Of a stretch of DNA of 64,000 nucleotides, positions 36,108-47,304 are shown in pieces. Source of the stretch: Persicaria tinctoria. Taxonomy: Eukaryota > Streptophyta > Magnoliopsida > Caryophyllales > Polygonaceae. The position numbers and the translations under genes are program-made. The DNA lies in the NCBI GenBank assembly GCA_037127255.1, contig JBANSL010000008.1, positions 34,981,373 to 35,045,372 of the forward strand. Reading direction: 5' to 3'. Every line of letters starts with the position of its first letter. Positions within the stretch are counted from its first letter, which is position 1. The notes under the pieces are model-generated. The model was not told the origin of the DNA. It was given only the letters and a program-made list of their open reading frames with translations, and did not search any database.

Positions 36108-37099
36108 TTATAAAATTATTGGTTTTTTTTTTTGAAGCAAGATAAGAAATTCGGTTCTCTAGACAAGCCTAGAGAAACCGAGAGACCGGACAAGCTGGTG
36201 GATAGACTAACCATCATGTACAACAGAAGCAAATGACAGAAAAGAAAAGACAGAAGCAAATGACATAAAATTACAAGGATCGTACAAGCCATCCTATGCT
36301 GTAAATCACAAGTCAGAAGAGAAATGAAACGATCGGCCAAAGAGACAACGCACTCAGAGAACTCTGGGGAACTAGCGGACACCTTAGATTATGGACTCAA
36401 AAGAGCCATCAGGTGTCGATCGCAAACCACGACGTCATCGAACATAACAAATCATCAACCGCTCACAAGAAACCTGCAACACAACAAGAACAAACCAGTA
36501 CACCAACCCACAAATTCAAACCCAAACCACATCATTGCCCATTCAAACTCCCAAATGCTCATCTCAACCCTCAAGGACGATAACTGATAGTGAGCGGACT
36601 ATCACAAGGATAAGCCCAAATAGAGGCGATAAAAAATGAGAGAAGGGAACGAAAAGAAGCAATAATGAACTGGAGAACGATTGAAAGTGCGGGCGAAACA
36701 ACAATCCCAATTGTTTAAGCACATTGACAAGGGCAATCGGAGTAGGCAGCAGCGGGAGCAGACGCAAAATAGGTTGCGGAGCCAAGGAGAGCCTGTGAGG
36801 CCGAGGTCGAAACAAGGGTCGGCGAACCGAAGTGGACGGCAGCCGAGGTAGGCGGAGGAAGGCAGAGGAGGGGGAACAGGGAGGCAGCAAAGGCCAGACA
36901 AAGTCAAGGCGGCGGAAGACCAGCGAGAGGAGGAGGCCGCGATCGACGACGGAGGACAAGGAGCAACTCAAAGCGGCGGCGCTAAACGGCGGGGTGGCGG
37001 TGACGGGAAGCCATGGTGGCGGTGGCGGCAAGCCACTGACTACGGGAGTGTAAGGGCTGGCTGGAGAGGTTCGGAAGCGGGAGGCCGAGTTGTGGAGGT

Positions 37100-38366
37100 T
37101 AGGGGTGGGCATATCCGGGGATCCGACACGAACCGGATAACCGTGTCGGATACCCGAAACCGTTTATGTCCAAACTGTCGAACCGTACACGAACCGTTAA
37201 CAGCCGGGTATCCGACCCGGTAAAGTTAATCGGATCCGTGTCGGATACCGGGTTATCCGACACGAACCACCTGTTTTTTTTTTAGGTGAGTACACAGTAG
37301 GAGACTTGGAGGTGAACCCTAAACGCTAAACCAAAATCTGCCGTCACCACTGAACTCTTTCATCCCTCCCAATCCAAATCCATTCCAGCACCGAAAATGA
37401 AAATCACAACAAAAATCATCCAAATCTAAAAGACTAAGCCCTAAATCTGAGAGATCTAAAAAATCCCATAACAATTGCACCCTGAAAAAATGCTTCAACT
37501 CAACCAAAAACAAAAGAAGAAGAAGAAGAAGAATAAGCAGATGTGAAGAATAAAAGCAAAAGAGGCCAATTTGAGAGGAAATCAAAACAAAAATAGGGGG
37601 ATTAGTTGAGAAGTATATATTTATGAACTGATATCACATCTCTAACCACGCAAGTGTAAATGGAATGGGATTTGTAAGTGGTGTGCTTAGTTCCTTAAGA
37701 GAGACACGAGGGAGAATATGAGGGAGCAGACGATGCCGGGCAGCTGGGGACTGGGAGGGAGAACCAAGCTCCGGTGGGATACGGTGCGGTTGCAGGTCTC
37801 GACCCCAGGACGACGTTCACTGCTGCCATGGCGATCTGCAGAAGAGCATGAATGAGAATGAATGTGGCGTGGTCGGCTGAGAGTTTATTTAGGGACTAGG
37901 GTTTGTTTAGTTTGGGAATGAAAAAAAGGGTTGAGGCTTGAGATTGGGATGGAACAAAAAAAAAAAAAAAGGACTGAGGCCTGAGATTGGGAAATGGAAA
38001 AACAAAGGCTGAGATTGGGTACAAAAAAAATACGGGTGCCAAACCTCGAACCCAGGTTGAATTGTAAAGAGCCGGAAGCTATTAAGGACTTTACCAACTG
38101 AGCTAGCGTATCACATTGATATTTTAGGGATTGTATTTATATTACTTCTATATTACTGTAATATAAATTAAAAAAAAATATATAAACGGTTCGTGTTGGG
38201 TATCCGATAAGGGGATATGCCCGATCCGAACACGAACCGTTTAATGTCGTGTTTTCTCGGTTCGTGTCATTTTCGTGTCGTGTCTTTTCGGTTTCGTGTT
38301 TTTTCGTGTCGTGTTACCGGGTTTTCGTGTCGTATCAGTCGTGTCGTGTTTTTCTGCACACCCCTA
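37100..38366. mobile_element. hAT family 3, copy B (1267 bp)
   Basis: It starts TAGGGGTGGGCATATCC and ends GCACACCCCTA, with a perfect duplication GTGGAGGT (37092-37099 and 38367-38374). It aligns with copy A over its full length with few substitutions and short A-run and microsatellite length changes, so both copies moved recently or from one source. The open frame 37585-37319 is shared with copy A and shows no known domain. Confidence 0.92.
38034..38112 (-). other. tRNA-like sequence inside hAT 3B
   Basis: Same position and nearly same sequence as in copy A, with TAGCTCAGTTGGTA and GGGTTCGAGGTT boxes on the minus strand. Confidence 0.55.
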
Positions 38367-38558
38367 GTGGAGGTTGACCAGACGGTGGCCGGGGAAGGGT
38401 AAGTAGTTGATGAAGAGGCGGCGGCGGCCAAACTAGGGTTTCCCACCTAAAGGAGCGTTTTTGGGAAGCTCCGTATCAGTACCGACAAAGCACTAACTAA
38501 TTGTTAGTTGCTGTATTTTTATTTAGAAAAAAGGTGGGAATTTATAAAATTATTGGTT

Positions 38559-39017
38559 GATTTTTCTCGTTAAAAAACAATTAAAAAAATTTATTGTTAT
38601 AATTTATATATAAAAAAAAGTCATCATAAGTCATTATATTGATATGTATTTTGGTTACTTAATAAAAATATAATCAAAAGTTATTTCATAATCGTACTTA
38701 TAAAAAATATTAATAAATAAAAATTTAATAACTTTGGGTGTTGTTATATACATCGCAAATACGGATTACGTTAGTGCACGTCCGAAACGTGGTGCCAAAT
38801 CCGAATCAACGTGGAAGTGGACACTGGAAATCGAAGGTAGATCAGGGTTTAGGTCACCACGCTCATATCGACATTGTGCCTTAAACCTGATTTGTTGTAT
38901 ATTTAGTTTTTGCGATAACTTTTATTTTATTTATATCTGTATTATTTTTTGATGAAAATAATTATTTATATCTAGAGTATTTTTTATTGAAATATATCTA
39001 CCTATAAAGGGATTTAG
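38559..39017. other. AT-rich intergenic stretch
   Basis: No gene is seen. GGGTGTTGTTATATACATCG near 38735 resembles GGGTATTGTTACATACACCG at 60148, suggesting related ends of a short unclassified element. Confidence 0.4.
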
Positions 39018-40544
39018 TTATGTTGTAACTGATATTAATTCACATCTAGCTAACTTAGCAAGTACTACTTCACACACACATTTGATAAAGTAATAATTCG
39101 GGTGGAATAATCCTACCTGAGAGCATCCTTGCGGATGATGTCTTGACTCTTGAAAACCTAAATCAGAATAAATGTCGAGGCCCCTGGCAGAGCGGCAAAA
39201 GTGTGCAACATTACCAGCCACTCTATTGCCAGTACGGGGAACGTAAGAAAAGGAGACCTCTCCCACACTCCACAACAATGTGTTGATATTGGACATTACC
39301 AATTCAATTTTCCATGGACATGTAGAATTTGTTTTTAAATGGTTTATGGTTATTATGGAGTCCCCTTCAATGTGTAACCTATTTATTCCCAGTATATGGA
39401 ATTGGAGTAAACCATGTCTTAGTGCTAATGCATATGCGTTCAACAGAGTCTGATTATCAATTCTGTCATAGCCAATGTGTATCGTTCTCCTTTCCAGTCA
39501 CGAATGATGTATCCAATTAAGCTATCTTTGTTAATAAGTGTGGATCCATCGAAGTTTATCGTAAATGTGCCAACATATGGTTTTTTAAATTTAACATTCT
39601 TCGGCCGAATTCTTGGTTGTGTATGATTTGTAATATTAAACTTATGAGAACTCTGGAAATCGTCCTCCTTGTCATAGGAGATTGCTTTCTTCCAATTTTT
39701 CAAGTGGGTGTTGATGTTGTGTTTAACATATTCCTAGTTTGGAATGGATTCATTTCTGAATATTGTTTGATTTCTAATGTACCATATCATCCACCAGGCA
39801 ACCGCTAATTTTTCTATTTTCGGTTTTGTAATAGTGCTTCCAATCAAAGATAAAATATGAGAGAAATCTCTCGAATTTGCAATCATGATTATAGCCTGAT
39901 TTGTACCCAAGCTTGATGGAAGATGGATTTTAGAAAACTGGCATTCCAAAAAAAAGTTGTGTTTTGTTTTCGATGACACTATTGCAGAGGACGCAAGTTG
40001 TTGGAACCGAGACCCCTTTTGAAATAGAAGGAAAGCTGTTGGGATACCCTTCTGGTCAAGTTTCCAAAGGAAATTTTTAATTTTCGGTGATGTGTCAATT
40101 TTCCAAGTCCAAGAATTGTTGTATTCATTTTGGCTTTTATTTTTAGTGATCAGTTTGTAGGCGCTAGCTGTTGTAAACCATCTCTCCCTATCCGGCCACC
40201 AATAAAGTACGTCCTCAAATGTATTCATAGGGAGGGGGATATCCAAAATTTCTTTTGCTATACTTTGAGGGATATTGTTTAACAATTTTTCCTCCCACCG
40301 TTTTCCACCTAATATATAGTCACTTACTGTTTCATTTTCATTTCGAAAGGTAGGACAATCATCCCTTTTGATTATTGGCGACGTTGTAATCCTATTGCTA
40401 GTCTAGAATTTGATAGATTTCCCATTGCCCACAGACCAAATTAGACCATTTTTAAATTTTCCGATAAAATGAGTTAGTTTTGACCATTGCCAAGACAAAG
40501 CCCGACTTTTCTTATAATTTAATATATGCGTTGTTTTCAAATAA

Positions 40545-40710
40545 TGTTGTAATATAACGAAGAACAAGAGAGTATGGAGGAGACAGAGAAGAGATTTCTA
40601 TTCATGTGTGTATCTCAAGTGAGGTCTACAAGCCTTTATATAGGTAAATGGTGGGAGGTTAGAGGAGACTAATAGGTGGGAGGTGAACAATCCACAATCA
40701 TTTCATAACA
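40545..40710 (-). repeat. Copia LTR (3' LTR in element orientation)
   Basis: 166 bp, next to the purine tract read on the minus strand. It differs from its partner within GTATCTCAAGTGAGGTC only. Confidence 0.88.
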
Positions 40711-40744
40711 CTCCCCCTTGGATGTACACCTCTAATATTACAAA

Positions 40745-41275
40745 CTGTCTCGTTAAAAAACTTGCCTAGAAAACCCAAAGGGATAAAAACTAGGACTAAG
40801 GGAAAAAGAGTACAGATGTCCGTTGATACGCTTTGGTGAAGCTGCCTCGTTAAAAACCTTGTCAGGAAAACTCAGTGGGACAAAACCTGATCGAAGGGAA
40901 AAAGAGTGCACTGCGTATATTCTCCCCCTGAAATCAACATTCTTCTTGCAACTTTCTCATTCTGATAAGTTCTTCGAACTTCTTGATAATACTGACTTCA
41001 TGAGTTGCATGGTCGAATCTGAATATTATCTTTGATGTGTGCAAGATAAAATGCCTTCATGTATCACACTCGGGTTCGATGCGATAGACTTCCTTGTCTT
41101 TGGTGAGTTGCTTTCAATGCACAAATATAAGGTACTTCCATACCTAGTGTGCTTTTCATTGTTTGATGCGGGGGATCTGATGTATAGATGGTGTATAAGT
41201 TGCCTCATTAAAAACCTTACCTTGGAAAAACTCAGTGGGATAAAAATCAAGATTAAGGAAAAGAGTACAACGTTG
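40745..41275 (-). repeat. Repeated motif before the Copia 3' LTR
   Basis: The motif CTCGTTAAAAACCTTG-x-GGAAAACTCAGTGGGA, ending AAAAAGAGTGCA, appears three times (about 40758-40812, 40846-40910, 41200-41270). Such repeats are characteristic of the untranslated end of some plant Copia elements. Confidence 0.65.
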
Positions 41276-41419
41276 TGTATAGTACTTCAGGACTCAATAC
41301 ACTATGTCACCACTTACACAATACTGTAAGTAAACACCCTTTGGGTTAATCATGTACATATGACGAGGCTTTCATATTGATGCTTCGGACATTTGAAATT
41401 AATCAATCATTTTCACTTA

Positions 41420-41760
41420 TATTCTTTTATGAATGATCAATTGGAGTATACAACTACTATGCCCATCAATTACGGTTAGAGTCGGTTCATCGACAACCAA
41501 ATATTATATCCATTACTAGTGAATATGTTTTCATATCATCCACTATAGAACTTTATGCAATCTATCTTGCTGTATATCTTACAGCTTCATTTCGCTTATT
41601 GCGGTTTTGTAAAAACACCCACTTAAAACCAATGATATTATACTTTTCGATGTTGGAACTACGGGTCCAATAGCATCATGCATTCATGCTTAAAGAGTTC
41701 ATCTTTGCATGAATTTCTTCTTTCTATCTCTTTTACCATCATTTCGATGTTTCCATGAGC
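41420..41760 (-). pseudogene. Copia reverse transcriptase remnant
   Basis: In one minus-strand frame GFKWVF is followed by NKRNEAVRYTAR and, after stops, DDMKTYSLVMD. These correspond to the conserved Copia RT start (KWVFxxK, VxRYKARLVA, YxETYSPV). Missense changes and at least three stops make it non-functional. Confidence 0.6.
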
Positions 41761-43479
41761 TCTTTCTACTTCCGGGGAATCCTAAAGTGAGAGCCTAGTG
41801 ATCTTTAACACTTCTGATGTATTTGAGACTCACTTGATTTTGTTGGTTTTCAGAGTTGCTTCTGGAACCTCCAAATGAGCTAGCTAGTGCAATATATGTG
41901 ACTTAGTCACTTTCTTGGCCTTAGTACATGCATTCGATGGCTTTCTGCTAAACCATATAATTATCATTTGGTGTGCATAAATGCTGAACTTCTGGTTCAC
42001 TTTCATTTATCAGCGGATCCCAAATGATAGAGAAGTTGCTTCCATGCAATATCTTACTTTAATATATAGTCTCATTTTCTCCCCCCCTAAATACCGAGCA
42101 TTTGATCACCTTTATAAAGCTCGAGGTATTTGATATCATTAGGGACTCAAACCCCATGTATCACTCAACTTCTTTGTGGTCTTTTAGTTAATTGTGGAGG
42201 AGGCCTCGGGACATATACTCTCTTCTGGAGATAATTTGGAAGAAGTTATTGTGTCAAATTCGAATTACAAAATTGCATGGGCCCATTTGACTAACGACTC
42301 TTCTAGGTCGTTGTGAGCTACTATATGCTCCACAAACATTCTCTACCTTTTCATATAACCAATGTGTTAAGGCATCTATATTGGAATAACATTGGTCCAT
42401 ATGCCGATGATGTATGTTCGTAGTTGTCTCATTGAACTCGGTCAAGAGACATAAGAGACTTTGCATTTACTCTTTATTATAGACGGTCTTGTTATTATTT
42501 TGCCAAGAGAACAAGCCGTACATGTATGGTCACCCTTATTGAGGAACTTCCGGTCCTAAGATCTTCTAGTCCTTTTGGTGGGAATTCATGTGAATTTCAA
42601 TGATCTTGCAAATCATCGTTTAACTTGAGCGACCAAATGCCACAAAGAATAAGATTTTATTATCAAATAACTTCTGGTTAGTGACATCATAAGTTTCAAT
42701 GGTAAAACATTCTAACCATTGAACTTTGTACATGGTGATCCATTTATTTAATAAGATGCCGTTAACTGCGTATTTTCAGAACTTCTGTTGGAGTCATACT
42801 ACAAGTATGAAACTAACGACCATTATTCATAATATTCTTCAGGACATTAGAAATTAACCTTAAAAAGATGGCATAGTTATAAGCCACGACAATAACATTG
42901 GTTGCGCGCTTAACCATTACCTCTTTTACACCTTCTACAGGAGGGGCATTCTTCAGGTCATGCTTAGAGGATTGTCAGGAAGTGGCCTTGTAAACCAGAT
43001 CATGTTTTATGGTTATTTATATTGGTTGTACTAACCAAATAAAATAGTTCTCAATATGTCATAACCCATATTCCATGTACTTCTTCAAGAGTACAAATGT
43101 TTAAAATAAGATCTTATACTATTCTAGAGTTTATAAGAATATGAAATTAGAGTCTTCAAGCTCTTAGGCAGGCTTTGGTGAAAACTCACAATGTAGTGGA
43201 TTAAGGGAAATAAAACTAAGTAAAAGATAATACTAAAGCATATTAAGAAACATGAATATCAACAACAAATAATCTTAAATAAGTAAATAAAATTCATGCC
43301 AACTTCGAGTGACAAGAAAATTAAACATAGATCTTCAAGACCATTTTATCACCTACGTCAGGAGGTGGTATTCTTATATGCAATTTTATCGTTTTACTAT
43401 GGGAAACGGGTGTCAGAGTTGATTTGTTTCTATGGCTATATGAATCATCACTACAAGGATGACATTTACCAGTTCATCT

Positions 43480-43835
43480 CTACGAGGGTGTGATTTGTAT
43501 ATTCCTCTACTTCGGGAAATGAGTCCGTTCATTTGCTTCGGGAAATGAGTCCGTTAATCTATTTTGGGAGAGGGGACGAGTTTTAATTTATCGGTTCATC
43601 GCTTCGGGGATGAGATTAATCCGGTCATCGTATTTATACACATCCTCTTCGGGGGATGAGACTAATTTATTCAATTGATTCAACCACTTCGGGGATCGAA
43701 ATTACTTATTCGATTGTTTCAACCACTTCAGGGATTGAAATTTGTTCGATTAATTCAACTACTTCAGGGTTGATATAATTTATGTTTACACATATCTTCA
43801 GGGATGTGTTTATATACTTCACTGGGGTAAAATTT
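43480..43835. repeat. Degenerate CTTCGGGGATGAG repeat array
   Basis: At least nine copies of a core resembling ACTTCGGGGATNGA recur every 25-60 bp, separated by TTATTCGATT-like or CGGTTCATC-like spacers. The array lies inside the Copia element between its broken coding remains and the 5' leader. I see no coding sense in it. Confidence 0.6.
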
Positions 43836-44289
43836 ACAACCCTGGAAGTTAGGGAGCCTTTTTCTGTAATTATCAAAAAGGTATAAGCCAATCCGCAATT
43901 TTAGAAATTCTAGGGCTGGATTTTTAATTAATAAAGAATATGCAAGTAAACCTTTCTTCTTCATCGACATTACTCAGTGGCTCAGTGCCGCGCCGCCTAC
44001 CAAGTATCCTCTTAAGCCCCCATCGATCGACCTGCAAGCAAACCTTTCGATCGGTGGATCCAGGGTTGCAGATCTGAGGAGGCGTCAATACGGTGGTGTA
44101 TCGTCCTCTTCGTAGGACATGATTTACAGGGAGTGGCGGACGGCAAATCGACGACACTTCGGCTGACCGACGTCCTGATTTGAGACAGTACTGGCGCTCG
44201 ACCTTAGATTGTCTGGACTAAAGTAGGAAATGGAAGGAGATCAGTATAAAGAGATCAATTAAAGAAAGGAATTCAAAGAAAAAATAAAG

Positions 44290-44972
44290 ATTATAATGTC
44301 CTAAAGATCGAAGGGATGCCGATGAGGTTGGCGCCGATTTCGACCACCAGGAAACCGGTGAGAATCACCCACGAGCAGCGGTGGCCTCCCCGATCCAGCC
44401 AAGCAGCACCTTTGAAAAGCGTAATCAATGGTGCGCGGGTGGTGTCCCCAACCCGATCCGCGCACTTCTCCTCTTTATCCGTTGCGCCTTGCAATCTGGG
44501 CCGCTGCGCCCTGCAGTTACGATGGCTGCGGTGGTGGTGGTGAAAGCCATCGAGGGGAGGCATTGTTGATTCCTGTTTCAGCGTTGCTATCTGCAAAAAT
44601 CAAAAGAACACGAAGGCAGGTTTGAAAGAAAAAAATTAAAGTGGGGATTCACATCGATCATCGCCTGAAATCATCGGCCGAAATCAATGGCGGGTGGCGT
44701 CCCCAAACAAGATCCGCGCACTTCTCCTTCGCCTTGCAGTACGAGGCGCATTTCCGCCGAGTCGTTGGGGAGATCGACGGAGATTGAAGGTGGCGGTGGA
44801 ATTGGCTACTGAAAGTTAGTTCCCTGTACATCAATTATCTTTATGTTGACCATGATTTCAAAAAGAAATTTTGGGATTTAGGTTGAGGATGATTGGGAAT
44901 TTCCTCTTTGCTGAGAGATTAAAAGGAGACGGGGAATTAGGGTTTACTTTGGGAACGATCGTGCTGATAACG
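44290..44972 (-). other. 5' leader region of the Copia element with GC-rich repeats
   Basis: A GC-rich segment with GATCCGCGCACTTCTCC occurs twice (near 44455 and 44710), each followed by GCCTTGCA. Open frames on both strands show no known domain. It lies where leader and gag should be, so it may be foreign DNA carried by the element. Confidence 0.4.
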
Positions 44973-45138
44973 TGTTGTAATATAACGAAGAACAAGAGAG
45001 TATGGAGGAGACAGAGAAGAGATTTCTATTCATGTGTGTATCCCAAGTCAGGTCTACAAGCCTTTATATAGGTAAATGGTGGGAGGTTAGAGGAGACTAA
45101 TAGGTGGGAGGTGAACAATCCACAATCATTTCATAACA
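44973..45138 (-). repeat. Copia LTR (5' LTR in element orientation)
   Basis: 166 bp, next to the TTATCAGCACGA primer-site region read on the minus strand. Confidence 0.88.
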
Positions 45139-46168
45139 AATACTTATATTTAATCAATTTTACCCATTAACTATCTGGTTCCACAAGAATTTTCTAGAGG
45201 AGTTTCATTTGGAATGCATCATTCATATCTTTTGATTTTCGGATGCCTGAACCTCCCTTACCATTTGGCCTACATATTCTATCCCAACTTATCATAGGCC
45301 GATATTGGGGATCTTTGTTCCAAAAGAAGGATCTATTTATTTGATCTAATTCCTTATGGGTTGTGCTGAGGAGCATACTCCTCAGAAGCCGATATTGGAT
45401 ATATTTGTTCTAGAAGAAAGATCTATTTATTCGATGCCAAGTCTGTGCTAATAAGAACAACACGGCCCTCCTATGATAGGGCATTAGCACATCATTTACT
45501 AAGCTGTATTTTTTTTTATTTACACACGACTTCCTCGAAGGTTTGTCTATTAACTCTTCCATTTATAATAGGACAACCAAGGTATTTTTCAATCATCAAT
45601 TCATTTGATATACCCAGATATCTTTCAAGTTCCTCAATTCTAGATCTAGGGATTCCTCTCGTTGTCTGGAAGGAAGATTTATGATAATTAACCTTTTGTC
45701 TTGAAATGCTGCGATATTCATCTATGATTGTTTTGGCTTTTAGGCAAGTTGAGGTGTTGCCTTTAGTGAAGATAATAATATCATCAGCGAAAGCAAGGAA
45801 AGGAACCCGAAGTCCATCCTTCCCAAATCTGAAACCAATAGGGCTATTTCTCATATTCACTTCAAGCGAGAGTTTTCTTGCTAGAAACTATGCACCCAAA
45901 ATGAAGAGAAATGGGGAGAGGGGATCGTCTTGTCGAAGGCCTCTAGTTGGTTTGAATAACTCCATTGGGCTGTTATTGACGAGAACGGAGAACGAAACTG
46001 TAGATATGCATTCCATAATCCATTTAATAAACGTCAGATGGAAACCGAATTTCTCCATTACTGTCTTTGTAAAATCCCGGTCTACTCTATTATAGACTTT
46101 TTCCATATCTAGCTTAATTGTCATCCATCCCTCTTTACCTTTTCTGCTTCGAAATGAAGTTCTACTTC

Positions 46169-46246
46169 ACGCACGCACGCGCGCGCACGCACGCACACAC
46201 ACGCACGCGCACGCACGCACGCACACACGCACGCGCACACACACAC
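46169..46246. repeat. CACG/CACA/CGCG microsatellite
   Basis: A compound dinucleotide repeat of CA and CG, about 78 bp, directly at the 5' truncation point of the LINE. Confidence 0.9.
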
Positions 46247-46259
46247 AGAGGGATTGACT

Positions 46260-46630
46260 CCGGTGAAAACCTCAAATTGTGGTAAAAACCGTGAGGACTA
46301 CTTTATAACTTGGTTTATTTGAAACCTATGCTAAAAACCTCAATCACACAGCGACTTTACAACTCGGTTCAACCTAAAAACCGTGCTAAAAAATTCAATT
46401 TGAAAATAACACATGACTTTATAGTTCGGTCAAACCTAAAAATCGTGCTAAATAACTCATATTTTAAAATTACATAGTGACTTTATAACTCGATTTTATT
46501 CGGAACCGGGCTAAAATTTGTGACTTTATAGATCGGTTCTATTCATAACCGGGTTATAAAACAAGTGAATCGGGCTAAAAAACCGACCCTCACGGGTTTT
46601 TAGCCTATAATATTTATTTCAATAGGCTAT
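46260..46630. repeat. Five diverged ~60-bp repeats (GACTTTATAACTCGGTT / GTGCTAAAAA)
   Basis: Units begin near 46300, 46352, 46421, 46478 and 46520. Each has GACTTTAYARNTCGGTT then ACCGNGCTAAAA. The GGGCTAAAA word also occurs at 59680 in a CACTA subterminal region, so this may be a subterminal array of a related element. No TIR was found. Confidence 0.5.
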
Positions 46631-46705
46631 AATATTTTTATATTTTACTTAAATTGACATTCACATATTATAATTCATCTCGAGAGCTTCGAAGCATATG
46701 TTATA

Positions 46706-46936
46706 CTCCCTCTGTAAATTAAAACATGTCGTTTTAGTCATTTGCATATTTTTTTAAGAAAGCAAATAAAAACAAACAAAAATACACTTATACTCTTAAT
46801 TATTATTTCACATTTTCACTTTATTTTAAACTACAACTAACAAATCTCTAATCATTACAAGAGTAATTCTGAAAACTGAACACCAAAATACCTAATATGA
46901 CATGTTTTTCTGAACAAGATTTTACTCCCGAGAGAG
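46706..46936. mobile_element. Stowaway-like MITE
   Basis: TA at 46704-46705 and 46937-46938 flank it. The left end CTCCCTCTGTAAATTAAAAC and the right end, read inward CTCTCTCGGGAGTAAAATC, are followed by ACATGTCGTTTTAG and ACATGTCATATTAG. It is 231 bp. Confidence 0.75.
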
Positions 46937-46949
46937 TATTACTTATTTT

Positions 46950-47265
46950 GAGAAATTTAATTGTGTTGTAACTGATATTAATTCACATATAACTAATTGG
47001 ATAAAGTAAATAGATGTAGGTGATCCATTCGCAACACTATCTACTACTTCGTTTATCTGGCTTCTGAAATGATCTTTAACTCTTAAATATAATCATCTGT
47101 AAAACTAAAGCAATGATCGATGATGTAGGAATCACGGTGAGGAAGTTATTCTCTAAAATAGACCACAAATAACGTATGAATTAATCTCCACTATCAACCT
47201 TGAAAACCCTATCCTCTTTACTACCTTGATTATTAACCCATTAAAACTATCCGATAATCTATATC
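46950..47265 (-). pseudogene. LINE RNase H fragment
   Basis: The minus strand reads GLIIKVVKRIGFSRLIVEIN, matching the helix and Asp-bearing strand of LINE RNase H with Asp changed to Asn. In another frame it gives KPDKRS-like and VANGSPTS pieces of the REANxxADxLAN motif. Its low end shares 25 bp (TGTTGTAACTGATATTAATT plus CACAT) with the end of the LINE at 39018, so the two are related copies. Confidence 0.55.
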
Positions 47266-47304
47266 TATATCTATCTATTCTATTATTATTATTATATACA
47301 ATAA

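Larger units (their letters stand above)
36125..38541 (-). mobile_element. Retroposed sequence with poly(A) and 17-bp duplication, origin unknown
   Basis: The same 17 bp, TTATAAAATTATTGGTT, lies at 36108-36124 and 38542-38558. On the minus strand the unit ends in a poly(A) run (36125-36132), the signature of LINE-driven target-primed insertion. After removing the hAT at 37100-38366 about 1.1 kb remain. The 5' half is GC-rich (GCCGCCGCCGCC, CCCTAG near 38410-38440) and the 3' half is T/C-rich. I recognise no RT or host protein. It may be a LINE-mobilised transcript copy or an unusual SINE. Confidence 0.6.
40545..45138 (-). mobile_element. Copia-like LTR retrotransposon with 166-bp LTRs, interior degenerate
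   Basis: Identical-length 166-bp LTRs (40545-40710 and 44973-45138) begin TGTTGTAATATAACG and end TTTCATAACA, and differ at two positions. The flanks AATAA and AATAC give a 5-bp duplication with one mismatch. On the minus strand the LTR contains CTATATAAAGGC, a TATA box. CCAAGGGGGAG precedes the 3' LTR as a purine tract, and CGTTATCAGCACGATCG follows the 5' LTR at the primer-site position. The interior is full of stops. A Copia RT trace (GFKWVF, then NKRNEAVRYTAR) is visible near 41640-41560. Confidence 0.82.
39018..46165 (-). pseudogene. LINE (L1-type) RT, zinc-binding and RNase H regions, split by Copia
   Basis: Read from 46165 down: the RT start (FRSRKGKEGWMTIKLDMEK, then GLRQDDPLSPFLF near 45935), the catalytic FADDI (near 45790), WDRICRPNGKGGSGIR (near 45240), then after the Copia insertion a zinc-binding RT-associated region (YWWPDRERWFTTASAYKL, near 40190) and an RNase H-like end (FTINFDGSTLINKDS, near 39560; HIEGDSIITINHLK, near 39350). 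Stops and shifts separate the pieces. ORF1 and the endonuclease are missing, so it is 5' truncated at a CA/CG microsatellite. These proteins copy LINE RNA into DNA at nicked target sites; this one is inactive. Confidence 0.85.

Noticed and set aside
36564..37112. 182-codon minus-strand open frame rich in Pro, Ser and Leu
   Set aside because: It starts inside hAT 3B and runs into the retroposed sequence, so the frame exists only since that insertion; no domain is visible.
29892..38366. hAT 3A and 3B considered as the two LTRs of one element enclosing the E3 gene
   Set aside because: They are direct repeats, but each has its own perfect and different 8-bp duplication and hAT-type inverted ends, so they are independent insertions.
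44291..44596. 101-codon minus-strand frame in the Copia leader as gag
   Set aside because: No gag or zinc-knuckle motif; GC-rich frames are open on both strands here.
39023..47000. 25-bp direct repeat (39023-39050 and 46965-46995) as a LINE target duplication
   Set aside because: Similarity continues beyond 25 bp into LINE 3' sequence, so it reflects two related LINE copies rather than a target duplication.
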